Shown here: one piece after another, positions 37,443 through 49,150 of the stretch
Numbering within the stretch: position 1 is the stretch's first letter
How the letters are laid out: each line of letters opens with the position of its first letter
Translations under genes and position numbers: made by a program
Assembly (NCBI GenBank): GCA_036244855.1
Contig: BQKZ01000069.1
Coordinates: 187,914-251,913 of the forward strand
Direction: 5' to 3'
DNA: 64,000 nt
From: Temnopleurus reevesii
Lineage: Eukaryota; Echinodermata; Echinoidea; Temnopleuroida; Temnopleuridae
The notes under the pieces: generated by a model
Seen by the model: only the letters and a program-made list of their open reading frames with translations
Told to the model about the DNA's origin: nothing
Databases searched by the model: none

Positions 37443-37827
37443 CATCATCATCATTATCAACAATAACAACAGCAACAAATCTAACTGTTAAATGATACCT
37501 GCTCTAAATCTGATCTTATGCTTATATCATGTTTATCATCATCATCATCATCAACATCATCATCACCATCTTTATCACTACAATCATCTTCATCATCACC
37601 ACCACCATCATCACCATCATCATCATCATCATCATCATAATCATCATCATCATCACTATCATAAGCATCATCAGTAGCTTCACCATCATCAACAATAATA
37701 ACAACAGCAAAAACAGGAGCAAATATTTGACTATTAAAATGATGAAACATGTTCTAGATATAATCCTAGCTTCATGAATTATGTTCATCTTTATAATCAT
37801 CATCATCATCATCATCATCTTGATCAC

Positions 37828-37873
<46 letters not shown>

Positions 37874-38001
37874 TCCTTCATTACCATTAGCACCATCATC
37901 ACCATCATCATCATCATTATCCTCACCATCATCATCATCATCATCATCACCAACACCATCACCATCATCTTCATGATCACCACCACCACCACCATCATCA
38001 C

Positions 38002-38034
<33 letters not shown>

Positions 38035-38861
38035 CATCACCACCATATTCATCATCATCACCACCACCATCAGCAGCAGCACCACCAGTAGCATTAACAG
38101 CAAAAACAAACACAAATCTTTGACTATTCAATGATGATACCTGTTCTAAATATAATCTTGTNTCCAGTGTTGTTTGTGCATCTTTCCATTCTTGTTTTAT
38201 TCATTAGCTACCTAAAATCTGTTGAAGTAATCCATTAAAATCAATAAAATGAAAAAAGATCCCCCAAAAATTACCTTACAAAAGAATAAGAAGAATTTAA
38301 AGCAAATTTTTGTGACCATAGTCCCATATATGCAATTTTTTGTTTGTTGATTTTATTCTCCGTAAGAAGGTCAAATTGCAAATTGTTTTATATTAGATGA
38401 TTGTCTGTAATATAAAGAAGACTCAGTAGTAATTTCAGATATTCACTTTGAACTATGAGGGCACAGTGCGACTTCAAATTTTGGGGCTCTGTGTCTTTCC
38501 GTGGTGAAAATGCCCTAAAGCATCATCAGTAGCTTCACCATCATCAACAATAATAACAGCAAAAACATGAGCAAATATTTGACTATTAAAATGATGAAAC
38601 ATGTTCTAGATATAATCCTAGCTTCATGAATTATGTTCATCTTTATAATCATCATCATCAACATCATCATCTTGATCACCATCATCATCATCATCATCAT
38701 CATCATCTCCTTCATTACCATTAGCACCATCATCACCATCATTATCTTCATCATCAGCATCATCACCATCATTATCATCACACCATCATCATCATCATCA
38801 TCACCAACACCATCACTATCATCTTCATGATCACCACCACCACCACCATCATCATCATCAG

Positions 38862-38918
<57 letters not shown>

Positions 38919-39035
38919 CCTCATCACCACCATATTCATCATCATCACCACCACTACCATCAGCAGCAGCACCACCAGTAACAAATCTTTGACTATTCAA
39001 TGATGATACCTGTTGTAAATCTAATTTTGTGTTTG
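37376..39035. repeat. ATC-rich higher-order repeat field with conserved spacers
   Basis: ATC/ACC blocks alternate with a ~60-100 bp spacer containing versions of AACAGCAAAAACA, TTTGACTATTAAAATGATG and TGTTCTAAATATAATC. The spacer appears near 37461, 37690, 38095, 38541 and 38970. Segment 37664-38160 is repeated at 38519-39030 around a ~355-bp unique stretch. One ambiguous base lies at 38162. The Asp- and Met-rich frames here are translation artefacts of the microsatellite. Confidence 0.9.
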
Positions 39036-40613
39036 TGTCGGGTTTTATTCAAGCTAAATCATGGACAGCAACAGTTCACTGAACAAAACTCCTTGAAATC
39101 ATTTAAAATATAATAATGAATAAATGTCAGACCATTTCTCAATGTATTCAATGTATAAAACTGATCTTTACATAACATTGTTTACTAGAAGTCACTTCAT
39201 CTTGATCGAATCAATTCCCAAATACAAGCAATTATAATTTTACACATCAAACATGTTACTTTTCATACAAACACATGAATTTACAAGCTAAATGATCTTG
39301 GAAGTGACTTCATACAATACTTTATTTGATGAATCAACGAATTAAAAATGAAATTATTAAAAATATGCAAAATAACTATTCCTACCAGTGATCCTACCAG
39401 TGATGAACTTTAAACAAATTATATATTTCTATTTCCTTCAAATCTATTAAAAATCTATTTCAGTTATTGAACTATCGGGATGAGATATATTAAGGGAAAA
39501 TTTGCAACAACAATCAAATATATTTCCTTCATATATTCATATATTTACTAAGGGAATTTTAATTTTTGATAAACAAGACAGTTGATTTCAAGGACTTAGG
39601 GATGGAATGATGTAATTTCATGACACTTGATTCCATTGAAATATATTTTGTTGATTTGAAAATGTCCAAGTTTACGCATAAAATCCACGATAGAGTGATT
39701 TACAAATGTCATTCACTGGAAAATGTAGTATTCATACAAGAAATATCTTCAGGTGCATATAATATAGATATAACATACATGTTTTGATGTGATGGCATGA
39801 TCATACAAAACATTAAAAACCTATCACTGCCGTATTTATGGGGAAAAATCAAACCATAAAAGGCTTGGCCGTAGAATGGAAAGCTTCATGTTCTACGACC
39901 CTGAATATCCTTGTGCTGATTTGGAATAAATATAATCAAATTTTACTGTGAATACACATAGGGAAAAACTTTTTAAAAAGTATATATACATATAATGAAC
40001 GATATGGTTAGCTTAAATGAGTTGATCAGAATATAACATCAAATGAAGCCAATTATTGAATACAAATAAGAATTCATGTTCCTTTAAAAAACCTTCATAT
40101 TCTCTGTCCCTCCAATTATCCATTCATCACCAATTGAATATATTAAAAATTATAAAAATTATATTTCTTAACCCAAATCTAGTTATAATACAGTTTTTCA
40201 ATCGTCAATAAATTACACAAATTACATAAACATTACCAACAACATCACTACATGTACTTGACAATGGTATATCTTTACATAAAACACTTGAGACCTAAGA
40301 AAGAAAAATAATAGTAGTCTATGCTGTATTGCACCATATTTGTATACTATGATAGATGTTGTATCCTCTAAGTATTTATCCAAAATATTCACAGTTTATT
40401 GTTCTAAAAGTTTCAAAAAGTGTGAAAACTCATTCGACGGATTTGGCTTTGATTAGGCACAAATTGGCTAGCATTGGGAAAAAATAGCACATACATGGCT
40501 CCAGATCACAAAAAGGAAATTCATTATGAATATATCACTTCATTAGCAAAGAATCAATGCCCTTTGAGCCTAAAAAAATAAAATCACAAAACAATGCAAC
40601 AGGAATGTATATA
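39036..40613. other. No gene recognised
   Basis: Very AT-rich sequence with no frame above 60 codons. Confidence 0.65.
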
Positions 40614-40776
40614 CAGTGGAAACTCAGTATAACGAGGTGCTTGGGAGTATCAAAAGTACCTTTTTATAGCAGTAATCTCTTTATAGCAGAGTAAAAAAAA
40701 CTATAAGTTATAAAGAGCTGGAACAAGATTTTTCACTGTGTTATAGCAGATATTTAGTTATAGCGAGTTTCCACTG
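40614..40776. mobile_element. Tigger/pogo-like MITE (163 bp)
   Basis: Bounded by TA (40612-40613 and 40777-40778). The ends are CAGTGGAAACTC and GAGTTTCCACTG, perfect 12-bp inverted repeats that extend imperfectly into TATAACGAGG-like sequence. The CAGTGGAA-start, TATAACGA-containing end is typical of pogo/Tigger elements of the Tc1/mariner group. No coding capacity, so a deletion derivative moved in trans. Confidence 0.82.
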
Positions 40777-42954
40777 TATTACACAAGGGAGAGGCTGCCT
40801 CAGATGTCCGTAAGTGTACAAGTACAAACAATCAAGCTCGTAGCAAACGAAATAATAATTTTAAAAAAATAAACAATTAAAAAAAAAAAAATCAAAATTA
40901 AAATGTATCTGTACTGCAACATAAACATATTACATGATTTACTGTAATTGAGATACATTGATTCATGTAATCTCTATCATTCAACATAATCAAGTTACTT
41001 TATTTTCAATTTGAAACCATCAATGAATGTTCGCAATCTAAACACAAATTCCACATTGATAAACCTAAATGGTAACAAAAGCAATATGATTGAAGATTAT
41101 AACACACAATTAATTTTGGCATGTGAAAATTTCATTGTCTATTATTTCCTGTGAAAACAGAGGATGTGAAATATTTAAACATAGTGAATACAAATGATGT
41201 TCATTACTTTATCTAAAACTTTCAAATAGTAACTTTCTTTTCCTTGATATGTTGTTTTGAGGTATCATGTATAAATAAATAAATAAATGCAGCAAATGAT
41301 GGTTGTTTACGATAAAAGAATATTGTTTAGTTTTATAACTATTTTCAAGGCTGTGGAACTTGCTCTCATAAATAATCTTGTTGTTCACTTTGGCTTTTAA
41401 ATACATTTTGCAACATGTTCCTTGACTAAAGTTTTGAGAACGAAAAATTACAAGAAAGAAAAGTGAATCCTTTGAAACAATGGTATCAACTTCTGATTTG
41501 AATAATAAATAGAATGTACAATTTAAATTTAAGTAAGCTTAAACTAAGAAATGAAACCCAAGCACCAATATGAATCTGTTAAATAAATAAAGAGAAAAAT
41601 CTTCAAAATTCATTGACTACATAATAAGATTTGTCCTAATCATATATTAAAGCAAAGATTAAATCCCACATATCTCGATGCTTCTTTAATTTCTACAAAC
41701 ATCAAATGAACCAAATCGGTACATTCAATAGAATATGGAATATTCAGAAAAAAACTGCGAAACCACAGATTATTGCTTAGATTTGTAATTCCTGATTTTG
41801 GAACATAAATAACCCCTTTTGTTCTTTTGCAATGGAGTACTGCATCCCTTTACATACAGGTATTCATAGAATCCCTCAATAAAGCATCTTGCTCCATTGT
41901 CTCTCTTGCTGGAACAATCCATTGCAGCATGTAGTTGTTAATATGGATTCCATACAAGGAATATCCAAAGACACTGCACACATAACATACATATCCATAA
42001 CTCTCACTTCTTATGCATATATGTTCACTTCAATGACAGCGCCAAATATGCCCCATTTCACCAGCTGGTACCGAAGCCAAACCCTTTGAGCAGTATTGTG
42101 CTTCAGCTGGCCCATACAAGTCCTAGTCCAAGTGGAGTTCCATACTTGCAGTTGGTACAGGAGTCTTCAGAAATTGATCGCATTCCACCTTTGACCACAT
42201 CAGTGTCTGCTACTGAATATATGTTGGCTGCAAAAAACTATCTCCTCTTTAAAGATGAAGGCTTGCATTCTATCCGATGACAAGACACTAACAGGACTCC
42301 CCATAAGGAATTTATATCTCATATGTTCCATATGGTCTGTATACTTCAACTTTCGTCAGCACTTTAAGAACAAAGAGGTAAATAATAATCAAATAATTTC
42401 AAGTTAAAGGGGGAGGTGATGTCAAATACCAAACTCTTCATAATGCCTTTGCTATTTACAAACTGACCCAAAAGAATAGGACTCATTGCATAAAAACACT
42501 GATATAGTAACAAATATTATGTTCTTTCAAAAGGAAAACTAAATTTGGTTGCAAAGAACACCCCCATGCACTGTAAAGTCAAGGATATGCACTTTTTAAG
42601 AATCATCTCGTTCTTTTATAAAAAAAAAAATGGATTATAATATTTGATTAAAAAATCATATGACATTAAATTGGACCTTCAGCTCTTACATTGAAAAAAA
42701 AAGGTCATTACCATTTTTCAGCTTAATCACATTTTTTTTTGGGGGGGGGGGAGGGGTCCAACCCCTTTCAGGCATGATCTATATTCATAAACAAGACCAA
42801 TGAATCTGACTTTCAAGGAAAACATATCTTCACCTTCATTCAATTCATTCTACACAAAATGAAAGGGGGTTATTTTCCAGCTAACAGGATGAAATTGACT
42901 AATGGCTAATTGTAACCAGGGTATTGTACACCCCTGCCCATACCATTTATTGCA

Positions 42955-43030
42955 AGGATTATAATTTGTTAATAGCATCCTACCATTGGAGGTCTTGGGT
43001 TCAAGTCCTGGCTTGATGTCTATAGCCAGG
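42955..43030 (+). mobile_element. Possible tRNA-derived SINE head
   Basis: A B-box-like GGTCTTGGGTTCAAGTCC (42991-43008) follows a weak A-box-like TATAATTTGTTAATAGC (42960-42976). The spacing is tRNA-like. The body downstream does not clearly match the other SINEs here. Confidence 0.35.
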
Positions 43031-43195
43031 CACTCAGTAAGAAGGAAGAATAAATATGTGTTATTATGCCCACTCAAATATTAATAGCTTTTTCCAAACT
43101 AAAATGATTTTGAATAGTAAATCCAACATTATTATTCTTTACACTGGATAGATAATTAATCATCATTCTTATAATAAGTATGGTCATTACCATTA

Positions 43196-43279
43196 TTTTT
43201 TTAAATTATTGTCATTACTATCATCATTGTTATTATTATTATTATTATTATCATTATTACTATTATCATCATCATCAGC
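43196..43279. repeat. (ATT)n/(ATC)n microsatellite
   Basis: Mixed ATT, ATC and ACT trinucleotides. It could be the tail of an eroded retroelement, but no body is recognisable beside it. Confidence 0.8.
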
Positions 43280-45262
43280 ACAATGAATACATTTTAATTT
43301 AAGATTAAAGCACATTTCCCAAATATAACAGACATGGTTATTCAATGCCCTTTTCCCAATTTAATCCCAATGTATTTGTGTAGCATATTGAGAGTGGAAG
43401 GCTTAAACCTTATTGGAATGGAAAGGTTTAAAATCTGGATTTGGGCCAAACAATTTTTGCTTTGACCAAAAGCAGAAATATATCAGAAAAACAGATTTAT
43501 AAAAACAAGTTTGAAATAAATTGAACAGTAAGCAAGAAACAAGAAATGAATAAGACGAAAACATAAAATTGAAGGAAATCAAACAATGAATGAGAAAGTT
43601 GTAAAAATGTCCATGACATAATTGAAAAGGGGAATTTTATGCACATTATTTTGGTCACTTGCTATGACCTAAAGTATGTCATGCAATTCTCGGCGGTTAG
43701 CTTCTTACAAAATAATAATTTTAATAATCCGTTTTTACCCATCAATGCATATTTTTTTGTTTACTCAAAAGTTGTATAATAAATGTATCTGCACTGATGT
43801 AATTACATAAAAAAGGAGGGGGTTAAGATATAATAAACTATGTGCAGAGAAGTGCACGACATACTAGTACTTAATGTCACATTACCAAATTTTGATATCA
43901 TTGAATTATTCACAACTCTCTTATTCATTATTTGATTTCGTCTCATTCGTTTCTGCTTTCAATCAAAGCAGAATTTTTCTCACTCAGACCCAGCCTGAAA
44001 CAAAGCGTACAATAATCAGAATATCCTACTGGGTCTCTAGTTTCACAAATATTTATTTTGCTAAATTTGGCAAATTCAGAGTTAGAAAGCAGATTATTTA
44101 TACCAGCATTCATTTATTGTATTGTTTTCTTGGGACCAGAAAGTTGTTAATCCATACACCTGTCATATTTCCCAGCTTGTTCAGGAACTCAGATTCAGAA
44201 TCGTTGCTATTGATCAGCAGTAGTTCTTAAAATATTCAAGAGCACTCACATGAAGATCATACGCTTTGATTTTGAGCAGGTACAATATAATGTTATTATG
44301 TTATATACTGTTATCAGGCTTCTGATTCCAAACATGAGATAAAAAAACACCAATGACATTTTCACAATGACAGTAGCCAAAGGGTCCAGTAATTTATTAA
44401 AAATCATCATAATTGTAATTTACTTGAATCAGGTTCTCTTTCCGTAGAATCACAAGCATTTCAATATAATAGTGTTTGACATGTTGCTATGTTGGGACCG
44501 ATTTATCTTCATGCAGCACTACCTTTTGGCTACCGTCAATTTTCTAACAATAACATGGTAATGAATATTTGAGAATTCATGCAAAATATATATGCAAATG
44601 AATTAATGATCCACAGAAAATATATAAGTTTCAAGTTACATGTATGAGTATATGGGGCAATTAGTATGCTGATTGATTAAAGGGAAATAGTGATGAGACT
44701 CACTTTTTGTGCTCCTGACAAATTTTGTCCACATGATACATGAACTTTTAGCTGATATAACAAATAAAATAGTGATATTTTGTCATTTCAAAGTGTTCGA
44801 AAATCATCATAAAAAGAGCAACTTTCAAGCCAGGAGTGAAAAATATTATTAAAAAAAAAGGGGGGGGGGAGGGGCAACAATACCAAAATGAAATCAGAAT
44901 CCTCACATTTTCATTCCTTTTTGTGATTTGAAGATAAATTTGAAGCATAAACATATAACGGTACATTGCAACTGTATCCTTAGCCAAATTTTAATCATCA
45001 ATTGGCATTGGTGTGGCTATGCTTCAAAAGAACTTTTCTCAATTTTGAATATGATGCAAAAAAGGCAAACCAGTCAAACTTTATGAATTCTAGTATCTTG
45101 TATATAACATGGTTTGAGGAAACTGGTAGATGAATATCAGTGCTGTTTTGCTCTGAACAATCAAAACATTTCATGGTCATCACTCTACATTTTTAAAGTC
45201 CACTTTTTAGGATTAATATGCAGAGATTCTGATTTTAGATTGGAAATTATGTTTTATCAATA

Positions 45263-45396
45263 CAGTGCAAGGCAGAATTCTTACCTGTTATCACTATAAA
45301 ACTCTGAACAATGGGATCAAGGTGTAATCACTGAACCATCATTGAGCAGAGCTATTAAAGTGATAACAGATAACAAAGGGTTTTGACCTTGCACTG
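45263..45396. mobile_element. MITE with CAGTGCAAGG ends, copy 1 (134 bp)
   Basis: TA duplications at 45261-45262 and 45397-45398. The left end reads CAGTGCAAGG and the right end CCTTGCACTG, and the inverted repeat continues through CTTACCTGTTATCACT against AGTGATAACAGATAACAA for roughly 45 bp. A foldback, non-coding, probably mariner-type non-autonomous element. Confidence 0.75.
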
Positions 45397-46131
45397 TACA
45401 GAGAGAATTTGTTAGGAAATACATTGTACATCAAGTGAAGGTTTTAAATTTCTAAAATATGTTCAATTTCATGCCCTGGCTTCATAATGTCACATATCAG
45501 AATATCCTCGTTATTTCAGGAGCTTTTTGAAACTTTAGAATAGTGGTGCTTCTGGCTATGCGCTATTAAAGCGTAATGTTTCTTCTATAAATAGTAATTT
45601 AGAAATTCATTTTGTTTCTTATATAAACTAAACAGAATATTTCAACATATTAAAACTCAATTTGATAGGAAATGAATGAAGGAAAATCAAAATTTCATTA
45701 AAAAATAATAACAACTTCTGACATCACAAAATAGAACAAGTGCAGAAAAAAAGTAATTTGCTTCACAAGCTTGACACTTCGCAATATTTGGATGGAATTA
45801 TTAGCCAGTAGAAATGTATCTATAATCAATAGAAAGCTATCTTCATCAACCTGTCAAATAAAAATAGATTTCCAATAAAAAGAAAACCTTTTGCTCGAGG
45901 AGTTTGAAAATAGGCTTTTGGAAAGCAAATTAAACTTGCTATTTGTGGCTTTTTTTTTTAATCTTCCCTCACAGCCTGTTGCTGTGGGTTCTAAAAGCAA
46001 AAGACAATTTGAAATAACATTCAAGGACAACTATATTGAATAGCAGAGATGATCTAATCTTTAAGTTTTGAATTCCCCACATCTATAATTTTTGTTTTTT
46101 ACAATTGTTGTGAAAAGATGTTATATAATAT

Positions 46132-46452
46132 AAGCCCCCCCCCCCAATTGTTTGGATGCCCTCCAAGAGCTGACCCTCTAAAATGACTCGACCTGAACTT
46201 TCCCTTTTTTTTATTGCTTTTAACCAAAATTGAATAATCAAAGGAGAACTATCAATAAATATTTGAAATATGACACAAAAAGGTATTTCCAGCTGTTTGA
46301 ATTTTCATCCCCTTTTAAGCCTTATTTTCATCAAGAATTGTCTAAATTGTGTTGGAAAAATAATACGAATAATAAAACCTTTTTATGATTGACCAAAACT
46401 TTTATTTCTTCAAAAATTGCATTAGAGGGCATCAAAAACAATTTTTGGGGCC
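46132..46452. mobile_element. Putative element with GGCCCC/TTGTTTGGATGCCCTC inverted ends
   Basis: The left end is a C11 run followed by AATTGTTTGGATGCCCTC. The right end is GAGGGCATCAAAAACAATT followed by TTTGGGGCC, giving ~28-bp imperfect inverted repeats about 320 bp apart. Related single ends occur at 48968 and 63715. I see no clear target duplication, so the outer borders and class remain open. Confidence 0.5.
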
Positions 46453-46989
46453 AAAGGGGATTGAAGGGAGGGATTCCAACCACACAGTCCACAACCAATC
46501 CATGCGCATGATTTTCTACTTTTCTATATTAGTAACTGTATTCCCGGCTTATATTTGTATGATAATGAAATAAATGATAAATAATGCAGTTACATATAAC
46601 ATAATTTTGACTGAAAAAAAAATGAACCAAAATCTGAACTTACTTTTGATTTAGCGATGCTGTAAAATGAAAATAAAAGAAACATATCTGCATGCTAGTA
46701 TATGTAGTCATAAATATATATGAACAGACATGTATGGTCTATTGTGGAGCCACATGACATAAAATGATAGTGACATCAAACTTTTAACATAATTTAATGT
46801 AAAATATAAACGTTCATGTGGCTCCAGACGAATTTGATGTACATATCACAAATAGAAGGGCAAAGAAAGATTGATAGGTAGAAAACAGATCAGAAAAATG
46901 CAGCAGACAAAATACAAAGTAGAATCGAACGAAAAGGATGAATCAAGAACAAAGAAACAGCTGGAGGGACAATGAATGGAACAAAAAAA

Positions 46990-47156
46990 NNNNNNNNNNN
47001 NNNNNNNNNNNNNNNNNNNNNNNNNNNNNNNNNNNNNNNNNNNNNNNNNNNNNNNNNNNNNNNNNNNNNNNNNNNNNNNNNNNNNNNNNNNNNNNNNNNN
47101 NNNNNNNNNNNNNNNNNNNNNNNNNNNNNNNNNNNNNNNNNNNNNNNNNNNNNNNN
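46990..47156. other. Assembly gap 3 (167 N)
   Basis: An N run bounded by A7 on the left and T8 on the right, followed by a G-rich run. The A and T flanks suggest a hairpin or low-complexity region that could not be spanned. Confidence 0.99.
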
Positions 47157-47471
47157 TTTTTTTTTGTGGGGAGGGGTTATACCAGCAAGGGTTCACCCCC
47201 TATGTTCCTAAGCCTTTGCAATGACATTGTGAGAGAGAGAGAGAAAGGAAAGACTCAGGATTTTGCAACATATTGAGAATATAATAGATAGTTCAACAAA
47301 TAGTGCATGCAACTGGCCATCAAATTCATTGTTGCAGGCACAAATAAACCTCATTGTCAGCTTCTAACACTTCTTTTGCTAGTTTGGATGCAGCAAAGGT
47401 GTCTGCTGTACCGCAGATGACCAGGAGGATGTTGAGGTTTTTACTTCACTGGATTTTTCTCAACTGTTGTT

Positions 47472-47593
47472 GTTCCTGAACATAGAGGGAGACAAACACG
47501 TAATCCAGAATCTGTGATTATTTCACTCGTCACATGTCCAGTCGGGTGAAGACAGACACTGGGATGTGTTTGTCTCCCTCTCTGTTCAGGAGC
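47472..47593. repeat. Inverted repeat, ~33-bp arms
   Basis: The left arm (about 47475-47508) contains AGAGGGAGACAAACAC. The right arm (about 47560-47590) contains GTGTTTGTCTCCCTCT. The near-perfect part is about 25 bp with a ~50-nt loop. Origin unknown. The 94-aa frame starting at 47566 overlaps it and shows no domain. Confidence 0.65.
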
Positions 47594-47943
47594 ATTACAG
47601 GTCAGACCCTGAGCTAGACGACTGCATGGAACTTAAAGAGTGGAAGGTTGTATCAGCTCAAACTGCCCTTACTGGGCTAAGCCAAAGTAAATGTATGCTT
47701 CACACCTTTCTGAAAATAAAGGTATGTGAGGAGCGGTCTGAAGTAGCTAACTACACTTCAAACAAAGAGAATAATTGCCAAGAATATTTCAATCTATATA
47801 CTGGATACATTTATCTTTGTTCATTGATTGGTTTAATGAATGTCACATGATTAAAAATAAACCAACCATCTTAGTATCGAAGAACTATTTTACGGATCCA
47901 TAAATAGTATCTAAAGACTATTTACGGATTGTCATAATTTAAA

Positions 47944-47957
47944 CACTAGATGGCGCT
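47944..47957 (+). promoter_or_regulatory. CTCF-like motif
   Basis: CACTAGATGGCGCT resembles the CTCF core shared by insects and vertebrates (AG-R-TGGCGC). Same orientation as the match at 21642. Motif evidence only. Confidence 0.3.
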
Positions 47958-48398
47958 CTTCCCGGATACCCGGAATAACAAACAAGGAACTCTGTGCGAT
48001 GAATTGAACTCTGTGCACACGGAGTTTGACTATTCAAATTTGATGACTTTTGCCTTTCTGAGAGTTTGACTGTTCAAGTGTTATGGTAACTACCAAGTAT
48101 CATCAAGTGGTAAGTTTGAAATCCATTATATAAAAATCCAGTATATAAAACAAATGCAGGCACATCGGGCCCATAATTTTAACCAGAACCTTTCATAACA
48201 GTATATATTTGTATACTATTGGCCAATCAATGACAAAGAAAAGTCCAGGTTTTTCCTCTGTAACATTTATCTGTCTCAATCAGCGCATGTAGAGGAAAAC
48301 ACTTATGAAACTGGGCAGAAGGGGGAGGGGCATGCTTGGCGGGGAAAAAAAGTTTATGTGGATAAAAATAGTTCTGAGTGATTTGTCTTCATGTATGT

Positions 48399-48516
48399 AG
48401 GCAAGAAGTCCTACCTGTTATTACTTAAAAACTCACAACAATAGATTAGTTCCAGCGATTCCATTGGATCCTGAAACTTATAGCGATAACAGGTAAGCAA
48501 GAAATTGTGACTTGCC
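48399..48516. mobile_element. MITE related to the 45263 element, copy 2
   Basis: The inverted arms AGGCAAGAAGTCCTACCTG and GATAACAGGTAAGCAAG share the subterminal ACCTGTTAT core and spacing with the 45263-45396 element. The outer CAGTG tips are eroded, so the borders are approximate. Confidence 0.55.
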
Positions 48517-48967
48517 CTGAATGTTTACCTTTGGGACAGATAAATCTCATAGAGGACAATGCTGGACTGGATTATATAGGTAACAAAAGACAGGGTGAAG
48601 AATCCAGACAAGCTGGTAGCTCTCGATCCCATATACACACCCACCACATCAACACACAAAGCTATATTAACTGCCCAAGAAAAATAGCTTTTCATATTAG
48701 TGATATGTCTGATAAAAGTTAGAAGAAAATCAAACTATGTGTATATTTATGATTATTTGGATGCCTTGCAATAATCGTTGCATATTTGTGATTAGTCACA
48801 TTGAAATCAGATGCAAGTAGTACATCTTAAGAAGGGGAAAATAAACTTCAAATTTTGAACTTCGTAATCGTTAGGAACGGGCTTGAAAAATGTTTTCCCT
48901 GTGACTCTCTTTGTTTATGTCAATTGGCTAAAATGTCCCAACAAAAGGAACCCCCTGCTCATCTTAA

Positions 48968-49150
48968 GGCCCCCCCCCCCAGAAAATTGTTTGGTTGCCC
49001 CAAGAATGAATTTAAAAAATAAAGTTGGTGGGAAAAGTTTACTTATTTTTCAAATTGTCTGAAGTGTGATTATTCAGAATTTTCAGGTGAGACGTAAGAC
49101 CATTTTCAAAGGATAAGTCAGTGAACAACCTTTTTCAGGCCTTAATTTAA
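48968..49150. repeat. Fragment of the GGCCCC-ended repeat
   Basis: Starts GGC followed by a C run, AGAAAATTGTTTGGTTGCCC, and continues with loosely similar interior (a TTTTCAGGCCTTAATTTAATC block resembling TTTTAAGCCTTATTTTCATC at 46314). The right inverted end is not recognisable. Confidence 0.4.

Larger units (their letters stand above)
40779..45260. other. No gene recognised
   Basis: AT-rich, with a possible SINE head near 42955, T9G11 at 42732-42751, A9G10 at 44851-44869 and an ATT/ATC tract. The 118-codon frame at 43874 has no identifiable domain. Confidence 0.6.

Noticed and set aside
37481..39000. Asp-rich, His-rich and Met-rich frames of 60-197 codons
   Set aside because: Translations of ATC/GAT microsatellite blocks in different phases; overlapping frames on both strands cannot be distinguished from repeat artefact.
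37376..39035. CRISPR-like array (repeats with spacers)
   Set aside because: The repeated part is a trinucleotide microsatellite and the spacers are the conserved part, the reverse of a CRISPR array, in a eukaryotic genome.
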